Part shown: one piece after another, positions 7,999-16,103 of the stretch
How the letters are laid out: the number at the start of each line of letters is the position of its first letter
Numbering within the stretch: the stretch's first letter is position 1
From: Acidobacteriota bacterium
GTDB taxonomy: Bacteria; Acidobacteriota; Terriglobia; Terriglobales; Acidobacteriaceae
Direction of reading: 5' to 3'
DNA length: 64,000 nucleotides
NCBI GenBank assembly: GCA_018268895.1
Contig: JAFDVP010000001.1
Coordinates: forward strand, 744,001 to 808,000
Program-made: the position numbers and the translations under genes
The notes under the pieces: model-generated
Databases searched by the model: none
What the model was told of the DNA's origin: nothing
The model's input: only the letters and a program-made list of their open reading frames with translations

Positions 7999-9645
7999 AT
8001 GCGCTGGCTTCGCTCGATGTGTGTTGTGGTTGCGAGTGTGACGAGTTGTGCTGCGCTGGCCGCTGGCTTGAGCGACGAAGAGCAGGGCAAGGCGTGGTGG
8101 GCGCATGTGCAGTATCTGGCGGACGATTCGATGCGCGGGCGGTCGACGGGCAGCGAAGAGTATCTGAAAGCTGCGGCATATGTCGTCGACAAGTTCAAGT
8201 CGTATGGACTGGAGCCTGCGGGAATCAACGGAGGGTTTTATCAACCGGTAAAGTTCGATGTGCAGCGCGTGATAGCGGACAAGTCTTCGATGAGCCTTGT
8301 GGCCGATGGCAAGGTTGAACCGCTGGTGCTGGGCACGGACGCGTTGATCGGCCCGCGTTCAGCGGAGTTGGGGAAGATCGATGCGCCGCTGGTGTTTATC
8401 GGCTATGGCCTGCATCTTCCGGAGTCGAAGTACGACGACTTCAACTCGCCAGAGGTGCCGGCCAGTTCGTTGAAGGGCAAGGTGGTCGTCTACATCAATG
8501 GCGGCCCGGCCGATCTGCCGGGGCCCTTGAAGTCGTATGCGCGGACTGCGCCGTTTATCAAAGCGCTGCGCGATACAGGAGCTTTGGGCGCGATTGCAAT
8601 CCCGACGCCGAAGTCCATGGACTTCGGCTGGCAGCGCATGGCGAGTGGGGCATCGCAGGCTGGAATGCGACTGTCGGCTACGCCCGACGCAGCGGCAGTC
8701 GCGGCGAAACACCCTGCGCTCATCGACTACTACGGGACGATGTTGTCGGCGGTCTTCAATCCTGCGGAGGCCGAGAAGCTGTTTGCCGGAAGCGGTCACA
8801 GCTTTGCGGAGCTGCTTGCGCTGGCGGATGCGCAGAAGCCGCTGCCGCGGTTTGCGCTGAACAAGAGCGTACGCGCAGCGGTTGTGGGCGAGCAGTCGAC
8901 GGTGGAGTCGCCGAATATCGTGGCGAAGCTCGAGGGATCGGATCCAAAGCTGAAGAAGGAGTACATCGTCGTCTCGGCGCACCTCGATCACCTGGGTGTT
9001 GGCGCTCCGATACATGGCAAGACGATCTACAACGGGGCAATGGACGATGCTTCGGGCGTCGCAAGCGTACTTGAAACGGCGAAGGCCTTCAGCGAATCGA
9101 AGATGCGGCCGAAGCGGTCGATTCTCTTCGTCATCTTCACTGCCGAGGAGAAGGGGCTACTCGGCTCGCGTTACTTTGCAGGGCACCCGACCGTGCCGGA
9201 GGGGTCGATCAAGGCGGCGTTGAATCTCGACATGTTCATGCCGCTGTTTGCGCTGAAGAAACTGCACGTTCAAGGGCTGGAGCAATCGACGCTTCAGATG
9301 GATGCGAAGAAGGTGGGTGAAGCTCATCACATCGTGGTGGCGGGCGACCCGGAGCCTGATCGCAACTCGTTCATTCGTACCGATCAGTACAGCTTTGTGC
9401 AGGCAGGTGTACCTGCGCTGGCGTTCAAGTTCGGCTGGGAGGCCGGATCGCCGGAGTACAAGGCCTGGCGCGGGTGGCTGGCGGAGCGGTATCACTCTAC
9501 GGCTGACGATCTCTCGCAGCCGGTGGATCTGGTCGCCGCTGCGCGGTTCAACAGCTTCTTTTACGATCTGGCGCGGACGGTGGCGGATGATCCGGCGATG
9601 CAGCATTATCTCGATACGAGCTTCTTCAAGCGGTTTGAGCGGTAG
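7999..9645 (+). CDS. Secreted M28-family zinc aminopeptidase
   Basis: A 548-residue exported peptidase. Residues 1-22 form a signal peptide (basic start, hydrophobic core, cut after AALAAG or nearby). An inserted PA-like region (roughly residues 110-260) precedes the M28 catalytic core. Zinc ligands and catalytic acids are visible in SAHLDHLGVG, NGAMDDASG, FTAEEKGLLGS, LNLDMF and RYHSTADD. It would release N-terminal amino acids from peptides in the periplasm or outside. The reading frame is open far upstream, but AAAGGAGA sits six bases before the ATG chosen and a signal peptide begins there. It is divergent from the FAD enzyme. Confidence 0.92.
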   Translation: MRWLRSMCVVVASVTSCAALAAGLSDEEQGKAWWAHVQYLADDSMRGRSTGSEEYLKAAAYVVDKFKSYGLEPAGINGGFYQPVKFDVQRVIADKSSMSLVADGKVEPLVLGTDALIGPRSAELGKIDAPLVFIGYGLHLPESKYDDFNSPEVPASSLKGKVVVYINGGPADLPGPLKSYARTAPFIKALRDTGALGAIAIPTPKSMDFGWQRMASGASQAGMRLSATPDAAAVAAKHPALIDYYGTMLSAVFNPAEAEKLFAGSGHSFAELLALADAQKPLPRFALNKSVRAAVVGEQSTVESPNIVAKLEGSDPKLKKEYIVVSAHLDHLGVGAPIHGKTIYNGAMDDASGVASVLETAKAFSESKMRPKRSILFVIFTAEEKGLLGSRYFAGHPTVPEGSIKAALNLDMFMPLFALKKLHVQGLEQSTLQMDAKKVGEAHHIVVAGDPEPDRNSFIRTDQYSFVQAGVPALAFKFGWEAGSPEYKAWRGWLAERYHSTADDLSQPVDLVAAARFNSFFYDLARTVADDPAMQHYLDTSFFKRFER

Positions 9646-9651
9646 AAGCGG

Positions 9652-9713
9652 TTCGAGCTTCGCTCGAATGCCCACCTTAGTGCGATAAAGCCGCGCGAAG
9701 ATGGGGCACCCGA
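9652..9713. repeat. Short intergenic hairpin repeat unit
   Basis: Directly after the M28 gene lies the perfect hairpin TTCGAGC-TTC-GCTCGAA (9652-9668). It is followed by an imperfect one made of TGCCCACCTT and AAGATGGGGCA. The composition and position resemble dispersed intergenic elements known from Acidobacteria genomes; only one copy is in this window. It could also act as a weak terminator. Confidence 0.4.
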
Positions 9714-9746
9714 TCATGCTTGTTCCTATCCGTATAAGCTGGATAT

Positions 9747-10460
9747 ATGTTTTCTGTTTTTCCCCGCCTGATTGTCTTCGACCTCGATGGTACGTTGATC
9801 GATTCGCGGCAGGATCTTTGCAACTCGGTCAATGCCATGCTGAAGCATCTTGGGAAGCCGGAGCTTCCGGAGGACGTGATCGCCAGCTACATCGGCGATG
9901 GCGCTTCGATGCTGGTGCGGCGGGCGCTGGGCGATCCCGAGGGAGATGCGCACGACGAGGAATATCTTAGCGGTGCGCTGATCTACTTTCTGGACTACTA
10001 CCGCGCGCACAAGCTGGACTTTACCTATGTCTACCCGGGCGTGATGGAGTCGCTGGCGGCGATCCGGGCGGCGCGGCCAGAGACGCTGATGGCCGTGCTG
10101 ACCAACAAGCCAGTGAATCCTTCGCGCGATATCTGCGACCACTTTGGGCTTTCGCAGTATTTCTTTCAGAACTACGGCGGCAACAGCTTTCATACCAAAA
10201 AGCCCGACCCGCACGGACTTCTGACGCTGATGGAGGAGGCTTCGGCGATCGCCGGAACCCCGGTCCCAGCGAAGGAGACGATGATGGTGGGCGACACGGA
10301 GGTTGACGTTCTGACGGCGCGCGCGGTGGGAGCGCGGTCACTGGGGTGCAGCTTCGGACTGGCTCCGCATCGGCTGGAGGCGGCTAGGCCGGACTTTCTG
10401 GTGGACTCGGCGAAGGGATGGATGCAGGTGCTTGGTATATCCCCCCTCCCCCGTACCTGA
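9747..10460 (+). CDS. gph: HAD-family phosphoglycolate phosphatase
   Basis: A 237-residue HAD hydrolase that most resembles phosphoglycolate phosphatase, which removes the toxic 2-phosphoglycolate formed during oxidative damage repair or by Rubisco. Motif I is DLDGTLIDS with the nucleophile Asp12 and the acid Asp14; motif II is in AVLTNK, motif III is the Lys of KKPDP, and motif IV is GDTEVD. The cap domain holds YIGDGASMLVRRALG, which is characteristic of Gph rather than of beta-phosphoglucomutase. No strong ribosome site is visible before the ATG. Other HAD phosphatase activities remain possible. Confidence 0.82.
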   Translation: MFSVFPRLIVFDLDGTLIDSRQDLCNSVNAMLKHLGKPELPEDVIASYIGDGASMLVRRALGDPEGDAHDEEYLSGALIYFLDYYRAHKLDFTYVYPGVMESLAAIRAARPETLMAVLTNKPVNPSRDICDHFGLSQYFFQNYGGNSFHTKKPDPHGLLTLMEEASAIAGTPVPAKETMMVGDTEVDVLTARAVGARSLGCSFGLAPHRLEAARPDFLVDSAKGWMQVLGISPLPRT

Positions 10461-10581
10461 TCGCCTCATTTGGGTTTATGGGAGGGATTGATTCAGCGCT
10501 TTGGATCATCTTTGGGATGATGGGGTTGCGAAGATCTGGGGCTTAATAGGTTTTCCGGGAAGGTCTGTGACGGCTCCGGCG

Positions 10582-10624
10582 AAATGCGGGGATTCCCCGA
10601 TCCGCTGTGCTTACTCGGAATGAC
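10582..10624 (+). repeat. Dispersed intergenic repeat, copy 1
   Basis: Begins AAATGCGGGGATTCC and ends TCGGAATGAC. This is one of five related copies in the window (others near 14.06, 14.15, 17.40 and 61.05 kb), all in gaps between genes. The 280-base gap holding it (10461-10740) shows no convincing gene. Confidence 0.55.
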
Positions 10625-10740
10625 ACCAGGCATAGTGACGGGCCTAGACGGCGGGAGGGAGGAGGGCCGCCCCTTGTGGAGGCGGCTGAGTAACTCGAAC
10701 CAGAAGTCCACTGTGTTCCCTCCCGAGGTCGTAGCGTCGT

Positions 10741-11601
10741 TTATCGGATGGAGATATCTCCGGAGCCGGTGTTGGCGCGGATGGTGGCTCCGCCTCCGTT
10801 GACGGTGCCGGAGATATGGTGGCGATTGAGCGAGCCCTGCATGGAGATGGGTTGTGCGACGTTGACCGAACCCGAACCTGTATCGGCGACCAGGTTGAAC
10901 TTCGCTCCGCTACCTAGGTCCATGTGGATGGAGCCGGAGCCAGTAGAGAGCTTCCAGTCGGTGGAGGGGTTGCCCTGGACTTCGATATCTCCGGAGCCGG
11001 TGGAGGCCTTGAGAGCGCCGTTGACGCCGTGGAGGCGAACGGAGCCTGAGCCGGTCTCGGCCTTGACGTCGCCCGGGCCGGACTCGTGAAGCTCGACATC
11101 GCCGGAACCAGTGCCGAGGGTGGCTGTGCCCTGGATACCGCTGGCGCGAACGGAGCCTGAGCCGCTCTGGGCCTTGAGGGTGGCGCCGACGTTGTCGATG
11201 GTCATATCGCCTGAGCCGGTGGCGGCGTTGATGTTGGACGTGCGGGGGAGAGTGACGTCGTAGTCGATGGAGATGTTGCGGAAGAGATCGTTATCGCCGT
11301 GACGCTGGCCGATAATGATCTCATTCCCGTTCTGCTGGATGGGAGGATTGTCGGCGATTTGATTGACGCGGGACTCGACGTTGCCGCCGCCGCTCATCCA
11401 GCCGTTGTTGCCGTGAACGTGACCGGTGATGTGAATCTGATTGTCGGAGCCGGGCTTGAGGCGGATGTATCCCGAGCCGGTTTGGACTGAAACGTTAGGC
11501 GCGCCCGAGACTGTGAGGTTGCGTTCGAAGGTGCGGTCGGCTGCAAAGGCCGCGGTGGTGAGGGCGAGGCTGGCTGAGGCCAGCAGGATGCGTGCGTTCA
11601 T
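10741..11601 (-). CDS. Exported DUF4097-type beta-strand repeat protein
   Basis: A 286-residue protein with a signal peptide (residues 1-20, cut after AAFA). From about residue 127 it is built of repeats of 17-21 residues, each opening with TGSGD or TGSGS (one SGSGS), in near-strict alternation: GSGD, GSGS, GSGD, GSGS, GSGD, GSGS, GSGS, and a final GSGD at the C terminus. Such repeats are expected to stack as a right-handed beta-solenoid, as in the DUF4097/putative-adhesin families. It is probably periplasmic or on the cell surface; its function is unknown. The ATG has a good ribosome site (GGAGG). It stands alone on this strand. Confidence 0.82.
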   Translation of the reverse strand: MNARILLASASLALTTAAFAADRTFERNLTVSGAPNVSVQTGSGYIRLKPGSDNQIHITGHVHGNNGWMSGGGNVESRVNQIADNPPIQQNGNEIIIGQRHGDNDLFRNISIDYDVTLPRTSNINAATGSGDMTIDNVGATLKAQSGSGSVRASGIQGTATLGTGSGDVELHESGPGDVKAETGSGSVRLHGVNGALKASTGSGDIEVQGNPSTDWKLSTGSGSIHMDLGSGAKFNLVADTGSGSVNVAQPISMQGSLNRHHISGTVNGGGATIRANTGSGDISIR

Positions 11602-11749
11602 AGTACGGCCTCCGTTGGATGAAGCAGGTTACGCTGCCTCCGGATAATTGGTTCCGTAATTAAATCCTGAATCGATTTTCAGAGTGATGCCATCAATTAG
11701 ATGGTTGTCGAACTGTCGTAAAGAGAGATCGACAACAGGAGATAGAGAG

Positions 11750-12502
11750 ATGGCAAAACTGGCAAATAAAGTGGCGGTTGTGACGGGAGCGAGCAAGGGT
11801 ATTGGCGCTGCGATTGCGAAGCAGCTTGCAAAGGACGGCGCCAGCGTCGTCGTGAACTATGCTTCATCGAAGGAAGGTGCCGAGAAGGTTGTTGCCGAGA
11901 TCAAAGCTGCGGGGGGCAATGCAGTTGCCATCGGCGGATCGGTTGCAGACGATGCCCAGACGGTAAAGCTCTTTGAAGAGACGAAGAAGGCTTATGGAAA
12001 GGTCGACATTCTGGTGAATAACGCAGGCGTGTACGCGTTTGTACCGCTGGAGAATGTTACGGCTGAGGAGTATGCCCGCCAGTACAACACCAATGTTCTT
12101 GGTCTTCTGCAGGCGACGCGCGAGGCGGTCAAACTGTTTCCCGCGGAGGGTGGCAGCGTGGTGAACATTAGCTCGGTGGTCAGCACGTTTGCGCCGCCGG
12201 CTTCGAGCATCTACAGCGGAACCAAGGGCGCCGTCGATACGATCACCAAGGTTCTGGCCAAGGAGCTGGCTCCGAAGAAGATTCGGGTGAATGCCATCAA
12301 CCCTGGCTTCGTCGTTACGGAAGGTACGGAGACAAGCGGCATTGCGGGTACAGAGCAGGAAGCCTTCTTTATCTCTCTCACGCCGCTCGGGCGCGCAGGA
12401 CAGCCGGACGATATCGCTCTTCCTACTGCCTTCCTTGCCTCCGATGATGCGCGCTGGATCACCGGGGAGATTATCAAAGTGGGTGGCGGCGCAGGGATGT
12501 GA
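11750..12502 (+). CDS. Short-chain dehydrogenase/reductase, FabG-like
   Basis: A 250-residue classical SDR, NAD(P)H-dependent. The coenzyme site is TGASKGIG (residues 13-20), the structural NNAG motif follows near residue 88, and the catalytic Ser-Tyr-Lys triad is in NISSVVS and YSGTKGA. The C-terminal end ITGEIIKVGGGAGM fits 3-oxoacyl-ACP-reductase-like enzymes and glucose-dehydrogenase-like enzymes alike. It is a lone gene outside any fab cluster, so a catabolic or detoxifying role is as likely as fatty-acid synthesis. A purine-rich ribosome site precedes the chosen ATG; a longer in-frame form would add 22 residues unlike SDRs. Confidence 0.88.
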   Translation: MAKLANKVAVVTGASKGIGAAIAKQLAKDGASVVVNYASSKEGAEKVVAEIKAAGGNAVAIGGSVADDAQTVKLFEETKKAYGKVDILVNNAGVYAFVPLENVTAEEYARQYNTNVLGLLQATREAVKLFPAEGGSVVNISSVVSTFAPPASSIYSGTKGAVDTITKVLAKELAPKKIRVNAINPGFVVTEGTETSGIAGTEQEAFFISLTPLGRAGQPDDIALPTAFLASDDARWITGEIIKVGGGAGM

Positions 12503-12584
12503 CCCGTAGAAGTTCGCTGTTGGTTGTTGCCGGGCCTGACGCCGGAGCTGCAATTCATCGCAGTCCGGCAGCAGGCTTTTCGCA

Positions 12585-13793
12585 TTATTGCTGAAGGATG
12601 ACGGTATCGCCCTGCTTGAGTCCCGAGAGGATCTCCGTGCGGGTCCCGTTGGAGATACCCGTCTTGATGGAGACCTTGCGGCGGCCCTTTTTGTCGTTCT
12701 GGTCGGGGACTTCCACGGAGGCGTTGCGGTCCTTGTCGTACATGACGGCCTGCTCGGGGACGGTGAGGACGCCCTTGTGCTCTTCGAGGAGGATCTCGGC
12801 ATTGGCGGTCATGTTGGCCTTGAGCTCACCGCCGGGGTTGTCGATGGAGACGCGAACCTCAAAGGTGGTGACATTATCCTTCTCAACTCCCAGAGGCGCG
12901 ATCTTGGTGACTTTGCCGAGGAAGGTCTTGTCCTTGAAGGATTCGACCTTGATGCGGGCGGGCTGGCCCATGTAAACCTTGCCGATGTCGCTCTCGTCGA
13001 CCTTACCCTGAACGTAGACCTGGGTGGTGTCGCCAATGGTCATGACGAGAGTTGCCGTCGAGCCCATGACGAGGATGGAGCTGACCGCGTCGCCAAGCTC
13101 AACGTCGCGGGAGAGGATGACTCCGTCCATGGGCGAGGTGATGGTGGTGTAGCTGAGCTGCTCTTCAAGCTGCTTGAGAGAGGCCTGGGACTGCTGGACC
13201 TGCGCCTGCGCCTGGTGGAGCTTGGAGGTGTCGACGGAGATCTGTGCGACGGCCTTGTCGCGGGTGTTGGCGGCGGCGAGGTACTTCTGCTGCGCGTCGT
13301 CGAGCGCCTGCTGGGAGACGACGCCATCCTTGGACATGGAGAGGGCGCGCTCGTAGGTGTTCTTGTACATGGGCAGGTCGGGCGCCTCGGCGTTGACCTT
13401 GTCGTACTGGATGGCGGCCTGCGCGGCGCGGGCGTTGGATTCGGCCGCGGCGAGCTGGGCCTTCTGCGCGTTAACCTGGGCGATGATCTCGACCTGGTCG
13501 AGCTGCGCGAGGACCTGGCCCTGCTTGACGCGCTGGTTGATGTCGACATCGAGGCGCGTGACGATGCCGGAAGCCTTGGACTTCAGCTCGACCTTGGTGA
13601 TGGGCTGGACCTTGCCGGTCGCCACAACGGAGCGGGCGATGTCGCCTTTTTCTACCTTGCCGAGCTGCGAGGGCTCAAGCTTGGCGCTGTTGCCGCGTGC
13701 GGCGACCGCGACCCCGAGTATGACGGCGACGACGACGGCGGTGAGGCCGCCCCATATCCAGAGTTTCCGCTTTTGTTTCCGCTGTGTAGCCAA
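12585..13793 (-). CDS. MacA-like efflux periplasmic adaptor (membrane-fusion protein)
   Basis: A 402-residue HlyD/MacA-type adaptor. One membrane anchor lies at about residues 11-32. It is followed by a beta-barrel/lipoyl half (VVATGKVQPI, SKASGIVTRL, VKQGQVLAQLD), a long alpha-helical hairpin rich in Gln and Ala (about 105-205), the second lipoyl half (SPMDGVILSR) and the membrane-proximal barrel. It would link an inner-membrane pump to an outer-membrane TolC channel. No pump or MacB-like gene is next to it. The start is TTG, supported by GGAG seven bases upstream. Confidence 0.88.
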   Translation of the reverse strand: MATQRKQKRKLWIWGGLTAVVVAVILGVAVAARGNSAKLEPSQLGKVEKGDIARSVVATGKVQPITKVELKSKASGIVTRLDVDINQRVKQGQVLAQLDQVEIIAQVNAQKAQLAAAESNARAAQAAIQYDKVNAEAPDLPMYKNTYERALSMSKDGVVSQQALDDAQQKYLAAANTRDKAVAQISVDTSKLHQAQAQVQQSQASLKQLEEQLSYTTITSPMDGVILSRDVELGDAVSSILVMGSTATLVMTIGDTTQVYVQGKVDESDIGKVYMGQPARIKVESFKDKTFLGKVTKIAPLGVEKDNVTTFEVRVSIDNPGGELKANMTANAEILLEEHKGVLTVPEQAVMYDKDRNASVEVPDQNDKKGRRKVSIKTGISNGTRTEILSGLKQGDTVILQQ

Positions 13794-14057
13794 GGTCGTG
13801 CTCCAGTCAATTCAGTAGGGGAAGTTCTGCTTCGGGTAGGTTACGTACTGAGCAGCAGCCCGGTTCCATAAACGGGGGGAAAGTTTGCCGGGTGAACCAG
13901 TCTTTAGACGTAGGGACGAGGGCTTTGGGAGAGAAGAAGGTGCAGTCTTTCTAATAACAACTGAGGTTATTCTAGCCGGGCAGAAGCCCTGGGGGAGATT
14001 ACAGAAAAGTGTCACGCGGGGGAGCGCGGTTTGGTTCGAAACTTGTTCAAAGGTCGA

Positions 14058-14093
14058 ACTACGGAGATTCTTCGGCTGCGGCTCAGGATGATG
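14058..14093 (+). repeat. Dispersed intergenic repeat, copy 2
   Basis: Reads ACTACGGAGATTCTTCGGC and continues to GGCTCAGGATGATG. It is related to the copies at 10.58, 14.14, 17.39 and 61.03 kb. Confidence 0.55.
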
Positions 14094-14141
14094 GGTATCT
14101 GATCAGTGGAGCAGTCTTGATGGTTGAGTGGCATCCTGAGC

Positions 14142-14202
14142 AAAATGCGGGGGATTCTCCAGTTCGACTTCGCTCGGGCAGGCTCATCGCCCGGAATGCG
14201 AC
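14142..14202 (+). repeat. Dispersed intergenic repeat, copy 3 (longer form)
   Basis: Begins AAATGCGGGGGATTCTCC and ends CCCGGAATGCGAC. It carries an inserted segment with TTCGACTTCGCTCGG between the two conserved ends, which the minus-strand copy at 61.03 kb also appears to have. Confidence 0.5.
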
Positions 14203-14229
14203 GCTCATCTTTACTGGTGGAGTTGAGAT

Positions 14230-14832
14230 TCAGGCGTATTTGCGGAGGACGCCGAGAACCTTGCCCTGGATGCTGACGCTGTCGGCGGGGGCGAAGATGG
14301 GTGCCATCTCGGTGTTTGAGGGTTGGAGGCGGATCATGTTTCCTTCGCGGTAGAAGCGCTTGAGAGTGGCGTCGGAGCCGTCGACGAGTGCGACGATGAT
14401 CTCCCCTTCGCGGGCGGTGCGGGTGCGCTCGACCAGGACGTAGTCTCCGGAGACGATGTGCTCGTCGCGCATGGAGTCGCCGCGAACCTCGAGGGCGAAG
14501 ACCTCGCGGTTGCCGATGATGTCGCCGAGCGAGATGCTCTCGGCGGTCTCGATGGCCTCGACGGGTTTGCCGGCGGCGATGCGGCCGAGCAGGGGCAGGC
14601 GCTCTCCGCTGCGTCTCGAGCGGGCAGGCAGGACATCGATGGAGCGGCTGCGGTTGTGGGCGCGCTGCAAGAGGCCCTTGTTCTGGAGATTGGTGATGTG
14701 CTTGTGCACGGTGGCGAGCGAGCTCAGGCCAAGCCCGCTGGCGATCTCCTCGTAGGAGGGGGAGTAGCCGTTCTTCTGCGTGAAGCCGGAGAGAAAGTCG
14801 ATGACCTCTTTTTGCCGCCGCGTGATAGCCAT
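14230..14832 (-). CDS. lexA: SOS repressor LexA
   Basis: A 200-residue LexA, the self-cleaving repressor of the DNA-damage response. The N-terminal winged helix (residues 1-70) is followed by the cleavage site Ala87-Gly88 in GRIAAGKP. The S24-type protease domain has Ser120 in GDSMRD and Lys158 in ATLKRF. When RecA filaments form, LexA cuts itself and its regulon is released. The ATG at MAITRRQ matches the family start; upstream in-frame sequence runs through the promoter. No ribosome site precedes the ATG, and the -10 element ends six bases away, so the mRNA is probably leaderless. Confidence 0.96.
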   Translation of the reverse strand: MAITRRQKEVIDFLSGFTQKNGYSPSYEEIASGLGLSSLATVHKHITNLQNKGLLQRAHNRSRSIDVLPARSRRSGERLPLLGRIAAGKPVEAIETAESISLGDIIGNREVFALEVRGDSMRDEHIVSGDYVLVERTRTAREGEIIVALVDGSDATLKRFYREGNMIRLQPSNTEMAPIFAPADSVSIQGKVLGVLRKYA

Positions 14833-14838
14833 GCGGGA

Positions 14839-14866
14839 ATTGTAGCGAATAAAAAGCGAATTGCAA
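14839..14866 (-). promoter_or_regulatory. lexA promoter with 11-bp direct repeat (candidate LexA operator)
   Basis: On the minus strand TTGCAA (14861-14866), 16 bases, then TACAAT (14839-14844), six bases before the ATG. The spacer and -35 edge contain ATTCGC-N5-ATTCGC (plus positions 14845-14850 and 14856-14861), a direct repeat with an 11-base period, i.e. one helical turn. LexA normally controls its own gene, so this is the natural operator candidate. Confidence 0.6.
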
Positions 14867-15077
14867 TAGGCAATGTTGATTCTTCTTTCTGGAGATCGAA
14901 GGGAGGGAGGCAGATGCCGGATATTCCCGTTTTGAAATCGTTTGTCGCAAAAAACTGCAATGAGGTATTGAACCGATTGCCGCGATGCAACAAGGTAGTA
15001 GGACACCGCGGGTTGGTCGTACCGGATCGCAGAGATTTGCGAGCGGCCTGGCGGTGCTGCTGAACCGAGGAGATGCG

Positions 15078-15830
15078 ATGCAGGTTTTAATTGTTGAAGA
15101 CGATGCTGCTTTGGGTGTTTTTCTTGAGAAGGGGCTGAAGCTCGAGGGCCATGAGGTTTCGTGGGTGGGGGATGGCGAGGCGGCGCTGGAGCACGCGCGG
15201 CTGCATCGGCCCGATCTGATGGTGCTGGATCTGAGCCTTCCAAAGAAGGACGGCGTTGAGGTTCTGGAAGAGCTGCAAGGTCAGCTCGAGGGAACGGCCG
15301 TGCTGGTACTGACGGGAAGAAGCATGCTCGAAGAGAGGATACGGTGCCTGAATCTGGGCGCGGACGATTGTCTGCTGAAGCCGTTCAGCTTTCATGAGCT
15401 GACGGCGCGGTGCAGGGCGCTGCTGCGCAGGAAGAAGCGCTACGCCGACCCGATGCTGCGCCATGGCGACGTGGAGCTGAACCGGATGGAGCGCCGCGTG
15501 ATGCGCTCGGGGAAGAACGTCGAGCTTACAGTGAAGGAGTTTGGCCTGCTGGAGTACCTGATGCAGCGGCAGGGAAGGTGCTGCGGCCGCGCGGAGTTGC
15601 TGCGCGAAGTTTGGCAGATGTCTCCCGACGCGGGGACGAACGTCGTCGATGTGTATGTGAACTATCTGCGGAAGAAGCTGGGCGCGGTAGCGTCGGCGGA
15701 CGAGGCGGATGGCCACTCGGTGATTGAGACGGTGCGCGGCGAGGGGTACCGGGTGAAGAGCGTTGCCGCCAGGAAGCCGGTTGCGAGTGTGGCGGCGTTT
15801 GCCGGCGCAGCCGCGATGGTGGGTGCGTGA
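15078..15830 (+). CDS. OmpR/PhoB-family response regulator
   Basis: A 250-residue two-domain regulator. The receiver has its acidic pair Asp8-Asp9 in VEDDAA, phosphoacceptor Asp51 in VLDLSLP, the switch Thr in VLTGRS and the conserved Lys in LLKPFS. The C-terminal winged helix (about residues 130-235) shows LTVKEFGLLEYL, VVDVYVNYLRKKL and the terminal hairpin VRGEGYRV. It should bind DNA as a dimer when phosphorylated. No full histidine kinase is adjacent; the next gene starts one base after its stop and encodes a small H-box-like protein. A ribosome site (GAGGAGA) lies just before the ATG. Confidence 0.92.
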   Translation: MQVLIVEDDAALGVFLEKGLKLEGHEVSWVGDGEAALEHARLHRPDLMVLDLSLPKKDGVEVLEELQGQLEGTAVLVLTGRSMLEERIRCLNLGADDCLLKPFSFHELTARCRALLRRKKRYADPMLRHGDVELNRMERRVMRSGKNVELTVKEFGLLEYLMQRQGRCCGRAELLREVWQMSPDAGTNVVDVYVNYLRKKLGAVASADEADGHSVIETVRGEGYRVKSVAARKPVASVAAFAGAAAMVGA

Positions 15831-15831
15831 G

Positions 15832-16068
15832 ATGCCGGAGCTGCGGAGTTCGGAGACAGGTCTGGCGGAGCGGATCGACGACATGCTGCACGGGTTGTGT
15901 CAGCCGCTGACGGTGTTGCAGTGCCGTCTCGCACTGGGAAAGCTGAACGGCGAGCCGGAGGCGATGCGGACGGCGATCGGTGAGGCACTGGGAGAGTGCG
16001 CTCGCATGAACAAGGCTGTGGGAGCGATGCGCGAGATGCTGCTAGAGGTGGGGAGTTGCGAGCAGTAG
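15832..16068 (+). CDS. Small stand-alone protein resembling a histidine-kinase H-box/DHp helix pair
   Basis: A 78-residue, probably all-helical protein. Residues 20-26 read HGLCQPL, which fits the histidine-kinase H box pattern H-x-L-x-x-P-L, and a second helix follows (about 45-70). There is no ATP-binding domain, no sensor and no membrane segment. It could be phosphorylated by a kinase in trans, act as a phosphotransfer protein, or only contact the receiver of its neighbours. The ATG begins two bases after the OmpR-type gene's stop, so the two are co-transcribed. Short length makes the domain call tentative; the gene itself is supported by tight operon spacing. Confidence 0.6.
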   Translation: MPELRSSETGLAERIDDMLHGLCQPLTVLQCRLALGKLNGEPEAMRTAIGEALGECARMNKAVGAMREMLLEVGSCEQ

Positions 16069-16103
16069 GTCAACTGGTTCAACGTGGGCAAGAGGGTGCG
16101 GCG

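Larger units (their letters stand above)
13794..14229. other. 436-base gap between the efflux adaptor and lexA
   Basis: No gene with convincing coding character. The left end must hold the adaptor's promoter and ribosome site (minus strand); the right half holds two copies of the dispersed intergenic repeat. No clear terminator for lexA was found. Confidence 0.5.

Noticed and set aside
10493..10802. Two short open frames in the gap before the DUF4097 gene
   Set aside because: They cover the dispersed repeat and have no coding features or ribosome sites.
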